In this document: positions 35,354 through 43,794 of the stretch, one piece after another
Position numbering within the stretch: position 1 is the stretch's first letter
How the letters are laid out: each line of letters begins with the position of its first letter
DNA from: Streptomyces sp. ITFR-16
GTDB lineage: Bacteria; Actinomycetota; Actinomycetes; Streptomycetales; Streptomycetaceae
Direction: 5' to 3'
Length of the DNA stretch: 64,000 nt
Assembly: GCF_031844705.1 (NCBI RefSeq)
Contig: NZ_CP134609.1
Coordinates: 7,502,001-7,566,000 of the forward strand
Position numbers and translations under genes: made by a program
Notes under the pieces: generated by a model
What the model was told of the DNA's origin: nothing
The model's input: the letters and a program-made list of their open reading frames with translations, nothing else
Databases searched by the model: none

Positions 35354-35409
35354 TGACCCAGAAGTGACATCTGCTCACTCTTCGTATTCGGGGGTCGTTG
35401 GTTACAACG
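35354..35409. promoter_or_regulatory. Candidate regulatory elements upstream of the anti-sigma-type ATPase
   Basis: TGAC-N6-GTGA at 35354-35367 has the TNAC...GTNA form of BldD half-sites, with non-consensus spacing. CGTTG-GTTA-CAACG (35396-35409) is a 14-bp palindrome 40 bp before the start. Both are short and may be chance. The rest of the 163-bp intergenic region shows nothing further. Confidence 0.28.
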
Positions 35410-35448
35410 GGGCGAAGCATGTGGGCCTCGATGTGAGGAGCCTCGACG

Positions 35449-35973
35449 ATGACCGTTCCACTCGACCGGCACTATCTGGTCGAACTCCAGGTATCGGCAG
35501 AGCGTGTGTCCCAGCTGCGACGGATAGTCGCCGCGCATCTGCGCCACTGGAGTCTCGAACTCCACGTACGGCCCGTGTGCCGTGCCGTGGAGGAGCTGCT
35601 GACCAATGTCCACCGCCATGTCGGTGACGACAACCACTGCGTCGTCGAACTGCGCTGGTCAGGACGGCACCTCACGGTCTCCGTCGCGGACAACGGCTCC
35701 GAGATGCCGCGCCTGCTCCACGAGGGCGGCGGGCTGAGCCGGGTCATGGCCCTCAGCGACAGCTGGGGCACCTGCCGGACCACCGAGGGCAAGGTCGTCT
35801 GGTTCACCCGGTACGCCCAGGAGCCGCAGCACATCGAGCTGGTCCCGCTGCCGCCGCTGCCCGGCGTCCGCGAGTTCCGGCGCCCGCCCGCCGCGGTCGC
35901 GGAGCTCCCCGCCGAGCCGGTCCGCACCGAGGCCCCCGAGCCGGTCCGTACCGACGCCCCCGCCCTCGTCTGA
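35449..35973 (+). CDS. RsbW-like ATP-binding protein (putative anti-sigma factor kinase)
   Basis: 174 residues. A GHKL/HATPase_c_2 fold is shown by the N-box AVEELLTNVHRHVGDD and G1 box SVADNGSEMPRLL, then GGGLSRVMALSDSWGT. Streptomyces has dozens of such proteins; some inhibit sigma-B-type factors and phosphorylate anti-anti-sigma proteins, others have unknown partners. The C-terminus carries a small direct repeat (EPVRTEAP, EPVRTDAP) unlike the core family. No anti-anti-sigma or sigma gene is adjacent. Confidence 0.87.
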   Translation: MTVPLDRHYLVELQVSAERVSQLRRIVAAHLRHWSLELHVRPVCRAVEELLTNVHRHVGDDNHCVVELRWSGRHLTVSVADNGSEMPRLLHEGGGLSRVMALSDSWGTCRTTEGKVVWFTRYAQEPQHIELVPLPPLPGVREFRRPPAAVAELPAEPVRTEAPEPVRTDAPALV

Positions 35974-36028
35974 CGCGCGGCACGGAGCGGAACCACCCGC
36001 CCGGCCCCCGCCCCCGCTCGCCCCTCCC

Positions 36029-36067
36029 GGCGCGGATCGCATGCGCGACGCATGCATGATCCGCGCC
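36029..36067. repeat. Interrupted 17-bp inverted repeat (hairpin) upstream of the semialdehyde dehydrogenase
   Basis: The left arm GGCGCGGATCGCATGCG (36029-36045) pairs with CGCATGC (36049-36055) and GATCCGCGCC (36058-36067), with loop CGA and a 2-base bulge (AT). It may terminate the ATPase transcript. Its right side overlaps the putative -35 box of the next promoter, so DNA- or RNA-level control is also possible. Confidence 0.55.
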
Positions 36068-36077
36068 GGCCGGGTAT
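36054..36077 (+). promoter_or_regulatory. Sigma-B-type promoter (GCAT-N14-GGGTAT)
   Basis: GCAT (36054-36057), 14 bases, then GGGTAT (36072-36077), matching GNNT-N14-16-GGGTAC/T. It lies 80 bp before the semialdehyde dehydrogenase start. The -35 box falls in the right arm of the hairpin at 36029-36067. Confidence 0.42.
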
Positions 36078-36156
36078 GCGGGGTGCGGGGGCCCGCGTTG
36101 CGCCGGCGCGGTCGGCGCGGCACGGTCGAAGTACCGAAGGCAAGGAGGCCACAGTC

Positions 36157-37569
36157 ATGCCCATCGCGACGGTCAACCCCGCGAACGGCGAGACGCTCAG
36201 GACGTTCGACGCACTGGACGCCGACGGGATCGAGCGGCGGCTCGCCGCGGCGGACGCCGCCTTCCGCCAGTACCGCACCACCGGTTTCGCCGAACGCGCC
36301 AGACTGCTCAACCGGGCCGCCGACCTCCTGGACGAGGACCAGGAGGACATCGCCCGCACCATGACCCTGGAGATGGGCAAGCCCCTCAAGGCCTCCCGGG
36401 CCGAAGCCGCGAAATGCGCCAAGGCGATGCGCTGGTACGCGGCCAACGCCGAGGAGCTGCTGCGCGACGAACACCCCGCGCCCGCCGACGTCAAGGACTC
36501 CGGCGCCTCGCGCGCCTATGTGCGCTACCGCCCGCTCGGCAGCGTCCTGGCCGTGATGCCGTGGAACTTCCCGCTCTGGCAGGTCGTGCGCTTCGCCGCC
36601 CCCGCGCTCATGGCCGGCAACACGGGCCTGCTCAAGCACGCGTCGAACGTGCCCCAGACCGCGTTGTACCTGGGCGACCTCTTCCACCGCGCCGGATTCC
36701 CGGCCGGCTGCTTCCAGACCCTGCTGGTCGGGTCCAAGGCCGTCGAGGAGATCCTGCGCGACCGCAGGATCGCCGCGGCCACCCTGACCGGCAGCGAACC
36801 GGCCGGACGTGCGGTCGCCGCCGTCGCAGGCGACGAGGTCAAGCACACCGTCCTGGAGCTGGGCGGCAGCGACCCCTACCTGGTCCTGCCCTCCGCCGAC
36901 GTCGCCAAGGCCGCCCGCACGGCGGTCACCGCCCGGGTCCAGAACAACGGGCAGTCCTGCATCGCCGCCAAGCGGTTCATCGTGCACACCGAGGTGTACG
37001 AGGAGTTCGCCGAACGGTTCACCGTGGGCATGCGCGACCTGACCGTCGGCGACCCGCTGGAGGAGTCCACCGACATCGGCCCGCTCGCCAGCGAACAGGG
37101 CCGCACCGACCTGGAGGAGCTCGTCGACGACGCCGTACGGCAGGGAGCTGGCGTCCTGTGCGGCGGTGGCCGGCCCGAGGGCCTGGGCGGCGGCCTGGAG
37201 AACGGCTGGTTCTACGCCCCCACCGTCCTCACCGGCATCACGCCCGGCATGCGCATCCACCGCGAGGAGACCTTCGGCCCCGTCGCCACGCTCTACCGGG
37301 CCGGCAGCCTCGACGAGGCCGTCGAGCTGGCCAACGACACCCCCTTCGGGCTCAGCTCCAACGTATGGACCCGCGACCCGCAGGAGAGCGAGCGCTGCAT
37401 CCGCGACCTGGAGGCGGGCGGGGTGTTCTTCAACGGCATGACGGCCTCGCACCCCGCGCTGCCGTTCGGCGGGGTGAAGCGCTCCGGCTACGGACGTGAG
37501 CTCGCCGGACACGGCATCCGTGAGTTCTGCAACGCCACCACGGTCTGGTTCGGGCCCGAACCCCAGTGA
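36157..37569 (+). CDS. NAD(P)-dependent succinate-semialdehyde dehydrogenase family protein
   Basis: 470 residues, aldehyde dehydrogenase superfamily. LTLEMGKPL-type helix, MPWNFPLWQV (cofactor site), TLTGSEPAGRAVAAVAGDE, VLELGGSDPYLVL (general base Glu) and NNGQSCIAAKRFIVH (catalytic Cys) are all present, as is ETFGPVA near the end. The SAD/GabD-like form MPIATVNPANGETL suggests succinate semialdehyde, but other semialdehydes are possible. AAGGAGG precedes the ATG. It is 40 bp from the phosphoketolase gene and probably co-transcribed. Confidence 0.9.
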   Translation: MPIATVNPANGETLRTFDALDADGIERRLAAADAAFRQYRTTGFAERARLLNRAADLLDEDQEDIARTMTLEMGKPLKASRAEAAKCAKAMRWYAANAEELLRDEHPAPADVKDSGASRAYVRYRPLGSVLAVMPWNFPLWQVVRFAAPALMAGNTGLLKHASNVPQTALYLGDLFHRAGFPAGCFQTLLVGSKAVEEILRDRRIAAATLTGSEPAGRAVAAVAGDEVKHTVLELGGSDPYLVLPSADVAKAARTAVTARVQNNGQSCIAAKRFIVHTEVYEEFAERFTVGMRDLTVGDPLEESTDIGPLASEQGRTDLEELVDDAVRQGAGVLCGGGRPEGLGGGLENGWFYAPTVLTGITPGMRIHREETFGPVATLYRAGSLDEAVELANDTPFGLSSNVWTRDPQESERCIRDLEAGGVFFNGMTASHPALPFGGVKRSGYGRELAGHGIREFCNATTVWFGPEPQ

Positions 37570-37609
37570 CCCCGGCCGTGCCGCCCGCCCCGCCCGCTGA
37601 GAGGTGACC

Positions 37610-39997
37610 ATGACCGACGCCCCACCGTCCCCGCCGACGGCAGGTCCGTCCGACGCGGAGATCGACGCGCTCGACGCGCACTGGCGGGCCGCCAACTACC
37701 TGGCCGTCGGGCAGATCTACCTGATGGACAACCCCCTGCTGACCCGGCCGCTCGCACCGGAGCACATCAAGCCCCGGCTGCTCGGCCACTGGGGCACCTC
37801 ACCGGGCCTCAACCTGGTGTACACCCATGTCAACCGGATCATCCGCGCGCGCGGCATCCAGGCCCTCTGCGTCTGGGGCCCCGGCCACGGCGGGCCCGCC
37901 GTCCTCGCCAACTCCTGGCTGGAGGGCAGCTACTCCGAGACGTATCCCGACATCGGCCGGGACGCCGAGGGGATGGGCCTGCTGTTCAAGCAGTTCTCCT
38001 TCCCCGGCGGGGTGCCCAGCCATGTCGCGCCGGAGACCCCCGGCTCCATCCACGAGGGCGGCGAACTCGGCTACTCGCTGGCCCACGCCTACGGAGCCGC
38101 CCTCGACCACCCCGACCTGCTGGTCACCTGCGTCATCGGTGACGGCGAGGCGGAGACCGGACCGCTCGCCGGCTCCTGGCACGCCAACAAGTTCCTCGAC
38201 CCGGTCCACGACGGGGCCGTCCTGCCGGTCCTCCACCTCAACGGCTACAAGATCGCCAACCCGACCGTCCTCGCCCGCCTCCCGCACGACGAACTCGACG
38301 CCCTGCTGCGCGGCTACGGACACGAACCCCTGTACGTGGAGGGCGACGACCCCCGCCTCGTGCACCGGGCGATGGCCGAGACGATGGACCGGGCCGTCGA
38401 CCGCATCGCCGAGATCCGGACGGCCGCCCGCACGGCGGGCGCGGCCGGCCGGCCGCGGTGGCCCATGATCGTGCTGCGCACCCCGAAGGGCTGGACCGGC
38501 CCCGCCGAGGTCGACGGGCTGCCCGTCGAGGGCACCTGGCGCGCCCACCAGGTCCCGCTGCCCGGCGTCCGCGACAACCCCGACCACCTTCGGCAGCTGG
38601 AGGCGTGGCTGCGTTCCTACGGGCCCGGCGAGCTCTTCGACTCCGAGGGCCGGCCCTCGCAGGCGGTCCTCGCCTGTGTGCCCGAGGGCACCGACCGGCT
38701 CGGCTCCTCCCCGTACGCCAACGGCGGACTGCTCCTGCGCGACCTGCCCGTCCCGGACCTCGACGCGCACGCCGTCGAGGTGGACCGGCCCGGGGCCGTC
38801 CTGCACGAGCCGACCCGGGTGCTCGGCGGGCTGCTCGAAGCGGTCATGGCGGCGACGGCCGACCGCCGGGACTTCCGCGTCGTCGGCCCCGACGAGACGG
38901 CGTCCAACCGGCTCGACGCGCTCTACGACGCCACCGGAAAGGCCTGGCAGGCGAGCACGCTGCCCACCGACGAGCACCTGTCCCGCGACGGGCGCGTCAT
39001 GGAGGTGCTCTCCGAGCACCTGTGCCAGGGCTGGCTGGAGGGCTATCTGCTCACCGGCCGGCACGGCCTCTTCTCCTGCTACGAAGCCTTCGCGCACATC
39101 GTCGACTCGATGGTCAACCAGCACATCAAATGGCTGCGCACCTCGCGCCGGCTGCCCTGGCGCCGCCCCATCGCCTCCCTCAACTACCTGCTCACCTCGC
39201 ACGTCTGGCGCCAGGACCACAACGGCTTCTCGCACCAGGACCCGGGGTTCGTCGACCACATCCTCAACAAGAGCCCCGAAGTCGTACGCGTCTATCTGCC
39301 GCCCGACGCGAACACCCTGCTGTCCGTGGCGGACCACGCGCTGCGCAGCCGCGACTACGTCAACGTGATCGTGGCGGGCAAGCAGCCCAGCCTCGACTGG
39401 CTCACCATGGACGAGGCCCGCGCCCACTGCGCGCGCGGCGCCGGCGCCTGGGAGTGGGCGGGCACCGAGGACGGCAGCCGCGAGCCCGACGTCGTGCTCG
39501 CCTGCGCCGGGGACGTACCCACCCTGGAGACGCTGGCGGCGGCCGGGCTGCTGCGGCGCCATCTGCCGGAGCTGGCCGTTCGGGTGGTGAACGTCGTGGA
39601 CATGGCCCGGCTGATGCCGCACTCCGAGCACCCGCACGGGATGCCGGACTCCGAGTACGACGCGCTCTTCACCCGCGACAAGCCGGTCATCTTCGCCTAC
39701 CACGGCTACCCCTGGCTGATCCACCGGCTGGCCTACCGGCGCGCGGGACACGCCCAGTTGCATGTGCGGGGCTACAAGGAGGAGGGCACGACCACCACGC
39801 CCTTCGACATGGTCGTCCGCAACGATCTCGACCGCTACCGGCTGGTCATGGACGTCATCGACCGGGTCCCGGGCCTCGGTGTCCGGGCCGTGGCAGTGCG
39901 TCAGGCGATGGCGGACACCAGGACCCGCCACCACGCCTGGATCCGCGAACACGGCACGGATCTGCCCGAGGTGGCCGAGTGGACCTGGGAGGGCTGA
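37610..39997 (+). CDS. xfp: Phosphoketolase (xylulose-5-phosphate/fructose-6-phosphate)
   Basis: 795 residues, normal for the family. HWGTSPGLNLVYTHVNRII, CVWGPGHGGPAV, GELGYSLAHAYGAAL, GDGEAETGPLAGSW (thiamine diphosphate motif), ASRRLPWRRPIASLNYLLTSHVWRQDHNGFSHQDPGF and RGYKEEGTTTTPFDM are hallmark blocks. The enzyme splits xylulose 5-phosphate (and often fructose 6-phosphate) with phosphate into acetyl phosphate plus glyceraldehyde 3-phosphate or erythrose 4-phosphate. The ATG at 37610 with AGAGG upstream is chosen; the GTG at 37604 is an alternative. Confidence 0.96.
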   Translation: MTDAPPSPPTAGPSDAEIDALDAHWRAANYLAVGQIYLMDNPLLTRPLAPEHIKPRLLGHWGTSPGLNLVYTHVNRIIRARGIQALCVWGPGHGGPAVLANSWLEGSYSETYPDIGRDAEGMGLLFKQFSFPGGVPSHVAPETPGSIHEGGELGYSLAHAYGAALDHPDLLVTCVIGDGEAETGPLAGSWHANKFLDPVHDGAVLPVLHLNGYKIANPTVLARLPHDELDALLRGYGHEPLYVEGDDPRLVHRAMAETMDRAVDRIAEIRTAARTAGAAGRPRWPMIVLRTPKGWTGPAEVDGLPVEGTWRAHQVPLPGVRDNPDHLRQLEAWLRSYGPGELFDSEGRPSQAVLACVPEGTDRLGSSPYANGGLLLRDLPVPDLDAHAVEVDRPGAVLHEPTRVLGGLLEAVMAATADRRDFRVVGPDETASNRLDALYDATGKAWQASTLPTDEHLSRDGRVMEVLSEHLCQGWLEGYLLTGRHGLFSCYEAFAHIVDSMVNQHIKWLRTSRRLPWRRPIASLNYLLTSHVWRQDHNGFSHQDPGFVDHILNKSPEVVRVYLPPDANTLLSVADHALRSRDYVNVIVAGKQPSLDWLTMDEARAHCARGAGAWEWAGTEDGSREPDVVLACAGDVPTLETLAAAGLLRRHLPELAVRVVNVVDMARLMPHSEHPHGMPDSEYDALFTRDKPVIFAYHGYPWLIHRLAYRRAGHAQLHVRGYKEEGTTTTPFDMVVRNDLDRYRLVMDVIDRVPGLGVRAVAVRQAMADTRTRHHAWIREHGTDLPEVAEWTWEG

Positions 39998-40004
39998 GAC
40001 CGGA

Positions 40005-40049
40005 CACGGCGAGGGCCCGGACGGGGTGTCCGTCCGGGCCCTCGCCGTG
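40005..40049. terminator. Bidirectional terminator with 20-bp arms
   Basis: CACGGCGAGGGCCCGGACGG (40005-40024) and its exact reverse complement (40030-40049) enclose a 5-base loop. It lies between the convergent phosphoketolase (stop 39997) and the baeRF gene ending at 40060. Confidence 0.85.
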
Positions 40050-40059
40050 CGCGGAGCGC

Positions 40060-41175
40060 TCAGTAGCGCAGGGCCGCCGCGATCCGGCCGTGCCCCTTGA
40101 GCGAGTCGTCCGCCACGAAGACGACATCGGCACCGCTGTCCAGCGCCGCCTCGACCAGCTCGTCGACGATGTCCTCGCGGACGCTCCCGTCCGTCAGGTC
40201 GGCGGCGTCCCCGGTGACCGGCTTCAGATGCTCCCCGTCCACCCGGACCGTCTGCTGGTAGTGCTCCTCGACCGCCACCAGGCCGGCGCGCCCCTCCCGC
40301 ACGGCGGCCCACACCTCGTCGAGTCCGCCGGCGAACGCGTGACGGCCGCGCGCGTCGTCCAGCTTCCCGTCGATCTCCGCGGCGAACCGCTTGCGCCGGG
40401 CCTCCAGCGCCGGGCGGAGCTCGGTGAGCAGATCGCTCGGGGTGGTGTCGGCGGGAGCGCCCTTGGTGACCCGGCCCACCGCGTCCTTCGCGCTCTCGCC
40501 GACCTCGTCGAACAGGGCGAGCGCCGGGGCGAGCCCGACCAGGTAGAGCGGACGCGGATCGGTCGCCAGCACCGCGCGCAGCTTCTCGTCCACCGTGCGC
40601 AGGAACTGACGGGTGTCCTCGTAGGTGAAGGTGCTGGGGGTGTCGCCGATCCGCTCCTTGCGCTGCGGGTTGGGCGCCTCGTGCGGAGCCGACAGCGGGA
40701 AGCCGCCGATGTGTTCCTCGTGCGCGGCGTCGGCCGTGCCGCTGAACAGGGCGGCGTGGTCGGCGGAGACGGTGAGCGTCCAGAACGGCTGGGCCTGCGC
40801 CTTCGCGGCGACCAGGTTGCGGGTGAGATAGCTGTCGCTCAGCACCACCCGTTCGGGCGCGGTGCGCGGGAGCTGCCAGATCTGGTACTCGTCCGCCGTC
40901 ACCAGCAGCACGAGCGCGTCCAGGGCCTTGCGCGGATCGATCTCGTCGACCGCGCGGCCGAGCTGACGCTCGATCGCCGAGCGCGCCTCACGGGTCACAT
41001 CGGGGTCGGCCTCCAGCCGGCTGACGGCCTCGGAGACCAGGTTGCGCAGCCGCACGGCGTCCTGGGCGTTGTCCGGGGCACGACGGTGGGTCGGCATGGT
41101 CAGGGACACGGCCGGATAGGGCTTGGCCGCGCGGAGCTTCTGCAGCAGACCGGCGGTCAGGGCATCCGTGTCCAT
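40060..41175 (-). CDS. baeRF-type protein (bacterial archaeo-eukaryotic release factor-like domain)
   Basis: 371 residues, soluble. An N-terminal AVSLTMPTHR region, a central RNase H-like domain (FWTLTVSADHAALFSG; PLYLVGLAPALALFDEVG) and an eRF1 domain 3/L7Ae-like C-terminus ending ADVVFVADDSLKGHGRIAAALRY match the baeRF families described by comparative genomics. They are related to eukaryotic Vms1/eRF1 and are proposed to act on ribosomes or as peptidyl-tRNA hydrolases under stress. No catalytic GxxQ motif is evident, so release activity is uncertain. GGAGGGAA precedes the ATG at 41175. Confidence 0.75.
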   Translation of the reverse strand: MDTDALTAGLLQKLRAAKPYPAVSLTMPTHRRAPDNAQDAVRLRNLVSEAVSRLEADPDVTREARSAIERQLGRAVDEIDPRKALDALVLLVTADEYQIWQLPRTAPERVVLSDSYLTRNLVAAKAQAQPFWTLTVSADHAALFSGTADAAHEEHIGGFPLSAPHEAPNPQRKERIGDTPSTFTYEDTRQFLRTVDEKLRAVLATDPRPLYLVGLAPALALFDEVGESAKDAVGRVTKGAPADTTPSDLLTELRPALEARRKRFAAEIDGKLDDARGRHAFAGGLDEVWAAVREGRAGLVAVEEHYQQTVRVDGEHLKPVTGDAADLTDGSVREDIVDELVEAALDSGADVVFVADDSLKGHGRIAAALRY

Positions 41176-41295
41176 CAGTTCCCTCCCGGGGGACATGCGC
41201 GCACCGCGGTGCGGAACGGGTGATTCGACGAGTCAATTCATACCTTTTGATCCTAATATGAGCGAGTTGGTCGTTCCGGGTCCGGGAGGTTTGCG

Positions 41296-41790
41296 ATGTC
41301 CACGCTCACCGTGTGGAAGTTCCAGTCGGCCGAAGGCGCGGAGAACGTGGAGACGACGCTGAAGTCCCTGCAGAAGGAGGGGCTGATCAAGATCCTGGAC
41401 GCCGCCGTGGTGAGCTGGCCCGCCGACCGGGCCAAGCCGCGCACGAAGCAGCTGCTCAACCTGGTCGGTGCGGGCGCCCTGAGCGGCACCTTCTGGGGCA
41501 TGCTCTTCGGGCTGATCTTCCTGATGCCGCTGCTGGGCGCCGCCATCGGCGCGGCTGCCGGGGCGCTCGGCGGCAAGCTGGCCGACGTCGGCATCGACGA
41601 CGAGTTCATCGCCGAGGTCAAGGAGAAGGTCACCCCGGGGACCTCGGCCCTCTTCCTCCTCACCATGAGCGAGGTGCCCGACCGGATCGGCCAGGCGCTG
41701 CCCGGCGGCGGCGCCGAACTGCTGCACAGCAACCTGGACACCCGCAGCGAGGAACGCCTCCGCGACATCTTCGGCGACGACGCGGCCTGA
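41296..41790 (+). CDS. DUF1269 membrane-associated protein
   Basis: 164 residues. An N-terminal ferredoxin-like part (TLTVWKFQSAEGAENVETTLKSLQKEG) is followed by a Gly/Ala-rich hairpin that could insert in the membrane (GTFWGMLFGLIFLMPLLGAAIGAAAGALGG) and the end GTSALFLLTMSEVPDRIGQAL. This is the DUF1269 family, often stress-linked in actinobacteria; its molecular role is unknown. GGGAGG precedes the ATG. It diverges from the baeRF gene over 120 bp. Confidence 0.88.
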   Translation: MSTLTVWKFQSAEGAENVETTLKSLQKEGLIKILDAAVVSWPADRAKPRTKQLLNLVGAGALSGTFWGMLFGLIFLMPLLGAAIGAAAGALGGKLADVGIDDEFIAEVKEKVTPGTSALFLLTMSEVPDRIGQALPGGGAELLHSNLDTRSEERLRDIFGDDAA

Positions 41791-41847
41791 CCCCTTCCCC
41801 TCCTTCACCCCGTATCCCTTGTGCCCTTTCGAACAGACGGAGCGTCC

Positions 41848-42414
41848 GTGAACCAGCCCAGCCCCGTGCGGCGCGCCCTCGGCGACCGCGCAGCCCGCAG
41901 CCTGACCCCCGCCGTGCTCGCCGCGGTGATCGTCGCCGGTGCCGCGGCCTGTGACAGCTCCGACACCTCCTCGCCGGGCACCGCCAGGAGCACGCGCACG
42001 GTGTCCGCCGAACCGGCGGCCACGCCCAGCGCCACCCGGAGCCCGCGCACCCAGCAGGACTTCGCCGCCTCGGTCTCCGCCGACGCGGAGCGCAACCGGC
42101 AGAAGGCGGTCGCCACGCTCAAGGGAGTCGACGGCAAGGGCAATGCCATCGAGGACGTCTCCGTCAACGGCCTCCCGGTCGCGCCCTCGGAGCAGTTCCG
42201 CAGCGCTCTCGTGCGGGTGACCAACCGGGGCGACAAGGCCGCCTTCTTCGCGGTACGGGTGGAGTTCGTCGACGCGTCCGGAAAGGTGCTCGACTCCGTG
42301 GTGCTCGGCTTCGCCGACGCCCCGCCGAACCGGCCCGTCAGCCAGCACGCCAACAGCCGCAAGGCGGCCGGCGTCAAGTCGTTCCCCCGGATCGCCCAGG
42401 CCCAGCGCGGCTGA
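41848..42414 (+). CDS. Putative lipoprotein with FxLYD-like domain
   Basis: 188 residues. An Arg-containing n-region and a hydrophobic stretch (TPAVLAAVIVAGAAAC) end at Cys35, an acceptable lipobox, followed by a Ser/Thr/Pro-rich linker. The C-terminal part (VNGLPVAPSEQFRSALVRVTNRGDKAAFFAVRVEFVDASGKVLDS) has the beta-sandwich pattern of proteins describing altered N-terminal FxLYD domains. It would sit on the outer face of the membrane. Function unknown. The GTG at 41848 is the chosen start. glsA follows by 17 bp and may be coupled. Confidence 0.75.
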   Translation: MNQPSPVRRALGDRAARSLTPAVLAAVIVAGAAACDSSDTSSPGTARSTRTVSAEPAATPSATRSPRTQQDFAASVSADAERNRQKAVATLKGVDGKGNAIEDVSVNGLPVAPSEQFRSALVRVTNRGDKAAFFAVRVEFVDASGKVLDSVVLGFADAPPNRPVSQHANSRKAAGVKSFPRIAQAQRG

Positions 42415-42431
42415 CGGACGGCCGGGACACG

Positions 42432-43769
42432 GTGAGCGCCGCCACCGGAGCCGTCACGGACGCGCTGCGGGACCTGCACGCCCGGTTCGCCGCAGTGGAC
42501 GAGGGCGAACTCGCCGACTACATCCCGCAGCTGGCCCTGGCCGACCCGGATGCCTTCGGGCTGGCCCTGATCAGCATGGACGGCCACCGGTACGGCACGG
42601 GTGACGCCGACGCCCCCTTCACTCTCCAGTCCGTGTCGAAACCCTTCGTCTACGCCCTGGCCCTGGACCTCCTCGGGCTCGACGAGGTCTCCCGATGGGT
42701 GAACGCCGAGCCCAGCGGCGAGGCGTTCAACGCCATCAGCCTGGAGCGGCGCACCGGGCGCCCGGCCAACGCCATGGTCAACGCGGGCGCCATCGTCACC
42801 ACCGCCCTGATCCCCGATGCCCCGGGCGCCCCGAGGTTCGGCCGGATCCTGGACTGCCTGGGCCGGTTCGCAGGCCGCCCGCTCGACGTCGACGAGCGGG
42901 TGTACGCCTCCGAGGTCGTCACCGGCGACCGCAACCGCGCCCTGGCCTATCTCATCCGCAGCAACGGACCCCTGCCCATGGACCCGGTGGCGGCGGTGGA
43001 GACGTACTTCCGCCAGTGCTCGGTACGGGTCACGGCCCTGGACCTCGCCGCGATGGCGGCGACCCTCGCGAACGGCGGCGTCAACCCGCTGACCGGGGAC
43101 ACCGTGGTGCCGGAGCCCGTGGCGGCCCAGGTGCTCGCCGTGATGGCTACCTGCGGGATGTACGACGCCTCCGGCGACTGGCTGCTGCGGGTGGGGCTGC
43201 CGGCCAAGAGCGGGGTGTCCGGCGGGCTGATCGCCGCGGGACCCGCCCGGTTCGGGCTGGCTGCCTACAGTCCGCGGCTGAACCCGGCCGGGACCTCCGT
43301 GCGGGGACAGCTGGCGATCGCGTCGCTGTCGCGCCGGCTCGGCCTGCACCTCATGCACAACCCGGCGCTCGCGGGCTCCACCGTCACCCTGGTCACCACC
43401 GCCGACGACCTGCCGCTCGCGCCGAGGGAGGAGCGCGAGCGCGCCCGCTACGGACGGGTGGCGGTCGTCGCGGCGCAGGGGGCCCTGGACTTCACGGCGG
43501 CGGAGCGGGTGCTGTACGCGCTGGACGAGCCGGACCCGCAGGACACCGGTGCGGTGGTGCTGGATCTGCTGCGGGTGACGGACATCGACACCGTGGCGCG
43601 GGCGATGCTGCGCAGCGGGCTCGCCCGGCTCACGGCCGACGGCCGCCGGACCGCCGTCGCGGACCCTGACGGCCGCCTGCGGGAGGCGGGCGGCGGCGCC
43701 GGGGCGCCGCGCTGCTTCGCCACCCGTGAGGAGGCCGTGGCCTGGTGCACGGCGGAACCGGCGGGCTGA
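42432..43769 (+). CDS. glsA: Glutaminase A with C-terminal STAS domain
   Basis: 445 residues. The glutaminase domain (about 1-310) has the serine beta-lactamase-like site FTLQSVSKPF (Ser-x-x-Lys), NAMVNAGAIVTTAL, NGGVNPLTGD and AKSGVSGGLIA. It deamidates glutamine to glutamate and ammonia. Residues about 335-420 (GRVAVVAAQGALDFTAAERVLYAL; GAVVLDLLRVTDIDTVARAML) form a STAS domain, as in other actinobacterial and animal-like long glutaminases, where it may regulate or oligomerise the enzyme. GTG start. Confidence 0.93.
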   Translation: MSAATGAVTDALRDLHARFAAVDEGELADYIPQLALADPDAFGLALISMDGHRYGTGDADAPFTLQSVSKPFVYALALDLLGLDEVSRWVNAEPSGEAFNAISLERRTGRPANAMVNAGAIVTTALIPDAPGAPRFGRILDCLGRFAGRPLDVDERVYASEVVTGDRNRALAYLIRSNGPLPMDPVAAVETYFRQCSVRVTALDLAAMAATLANGGVNPLTGDTVVPEPVAAQVLAVMATCGMYDASGDWLLRVGLPAKSGVSGGLIAAGPARFGLAAYSPRLNPAGTSVRGQLAIASLSRRLGLHLMHNPALAGSTVTLVTTADDLPLAPREERERARYGRVAVVAAQGALDFTAAERVLYALDEPDPQDTGAVVLDLLRVTDIDTVARAMLRSGLARLTADGRRTAVADPDGRLREAGGGAGAPRCFATREEAVAWCTAEPAG

Positions 43770-43794
43770 GCGTCAGGGCCTCAGGACGGGCCGG

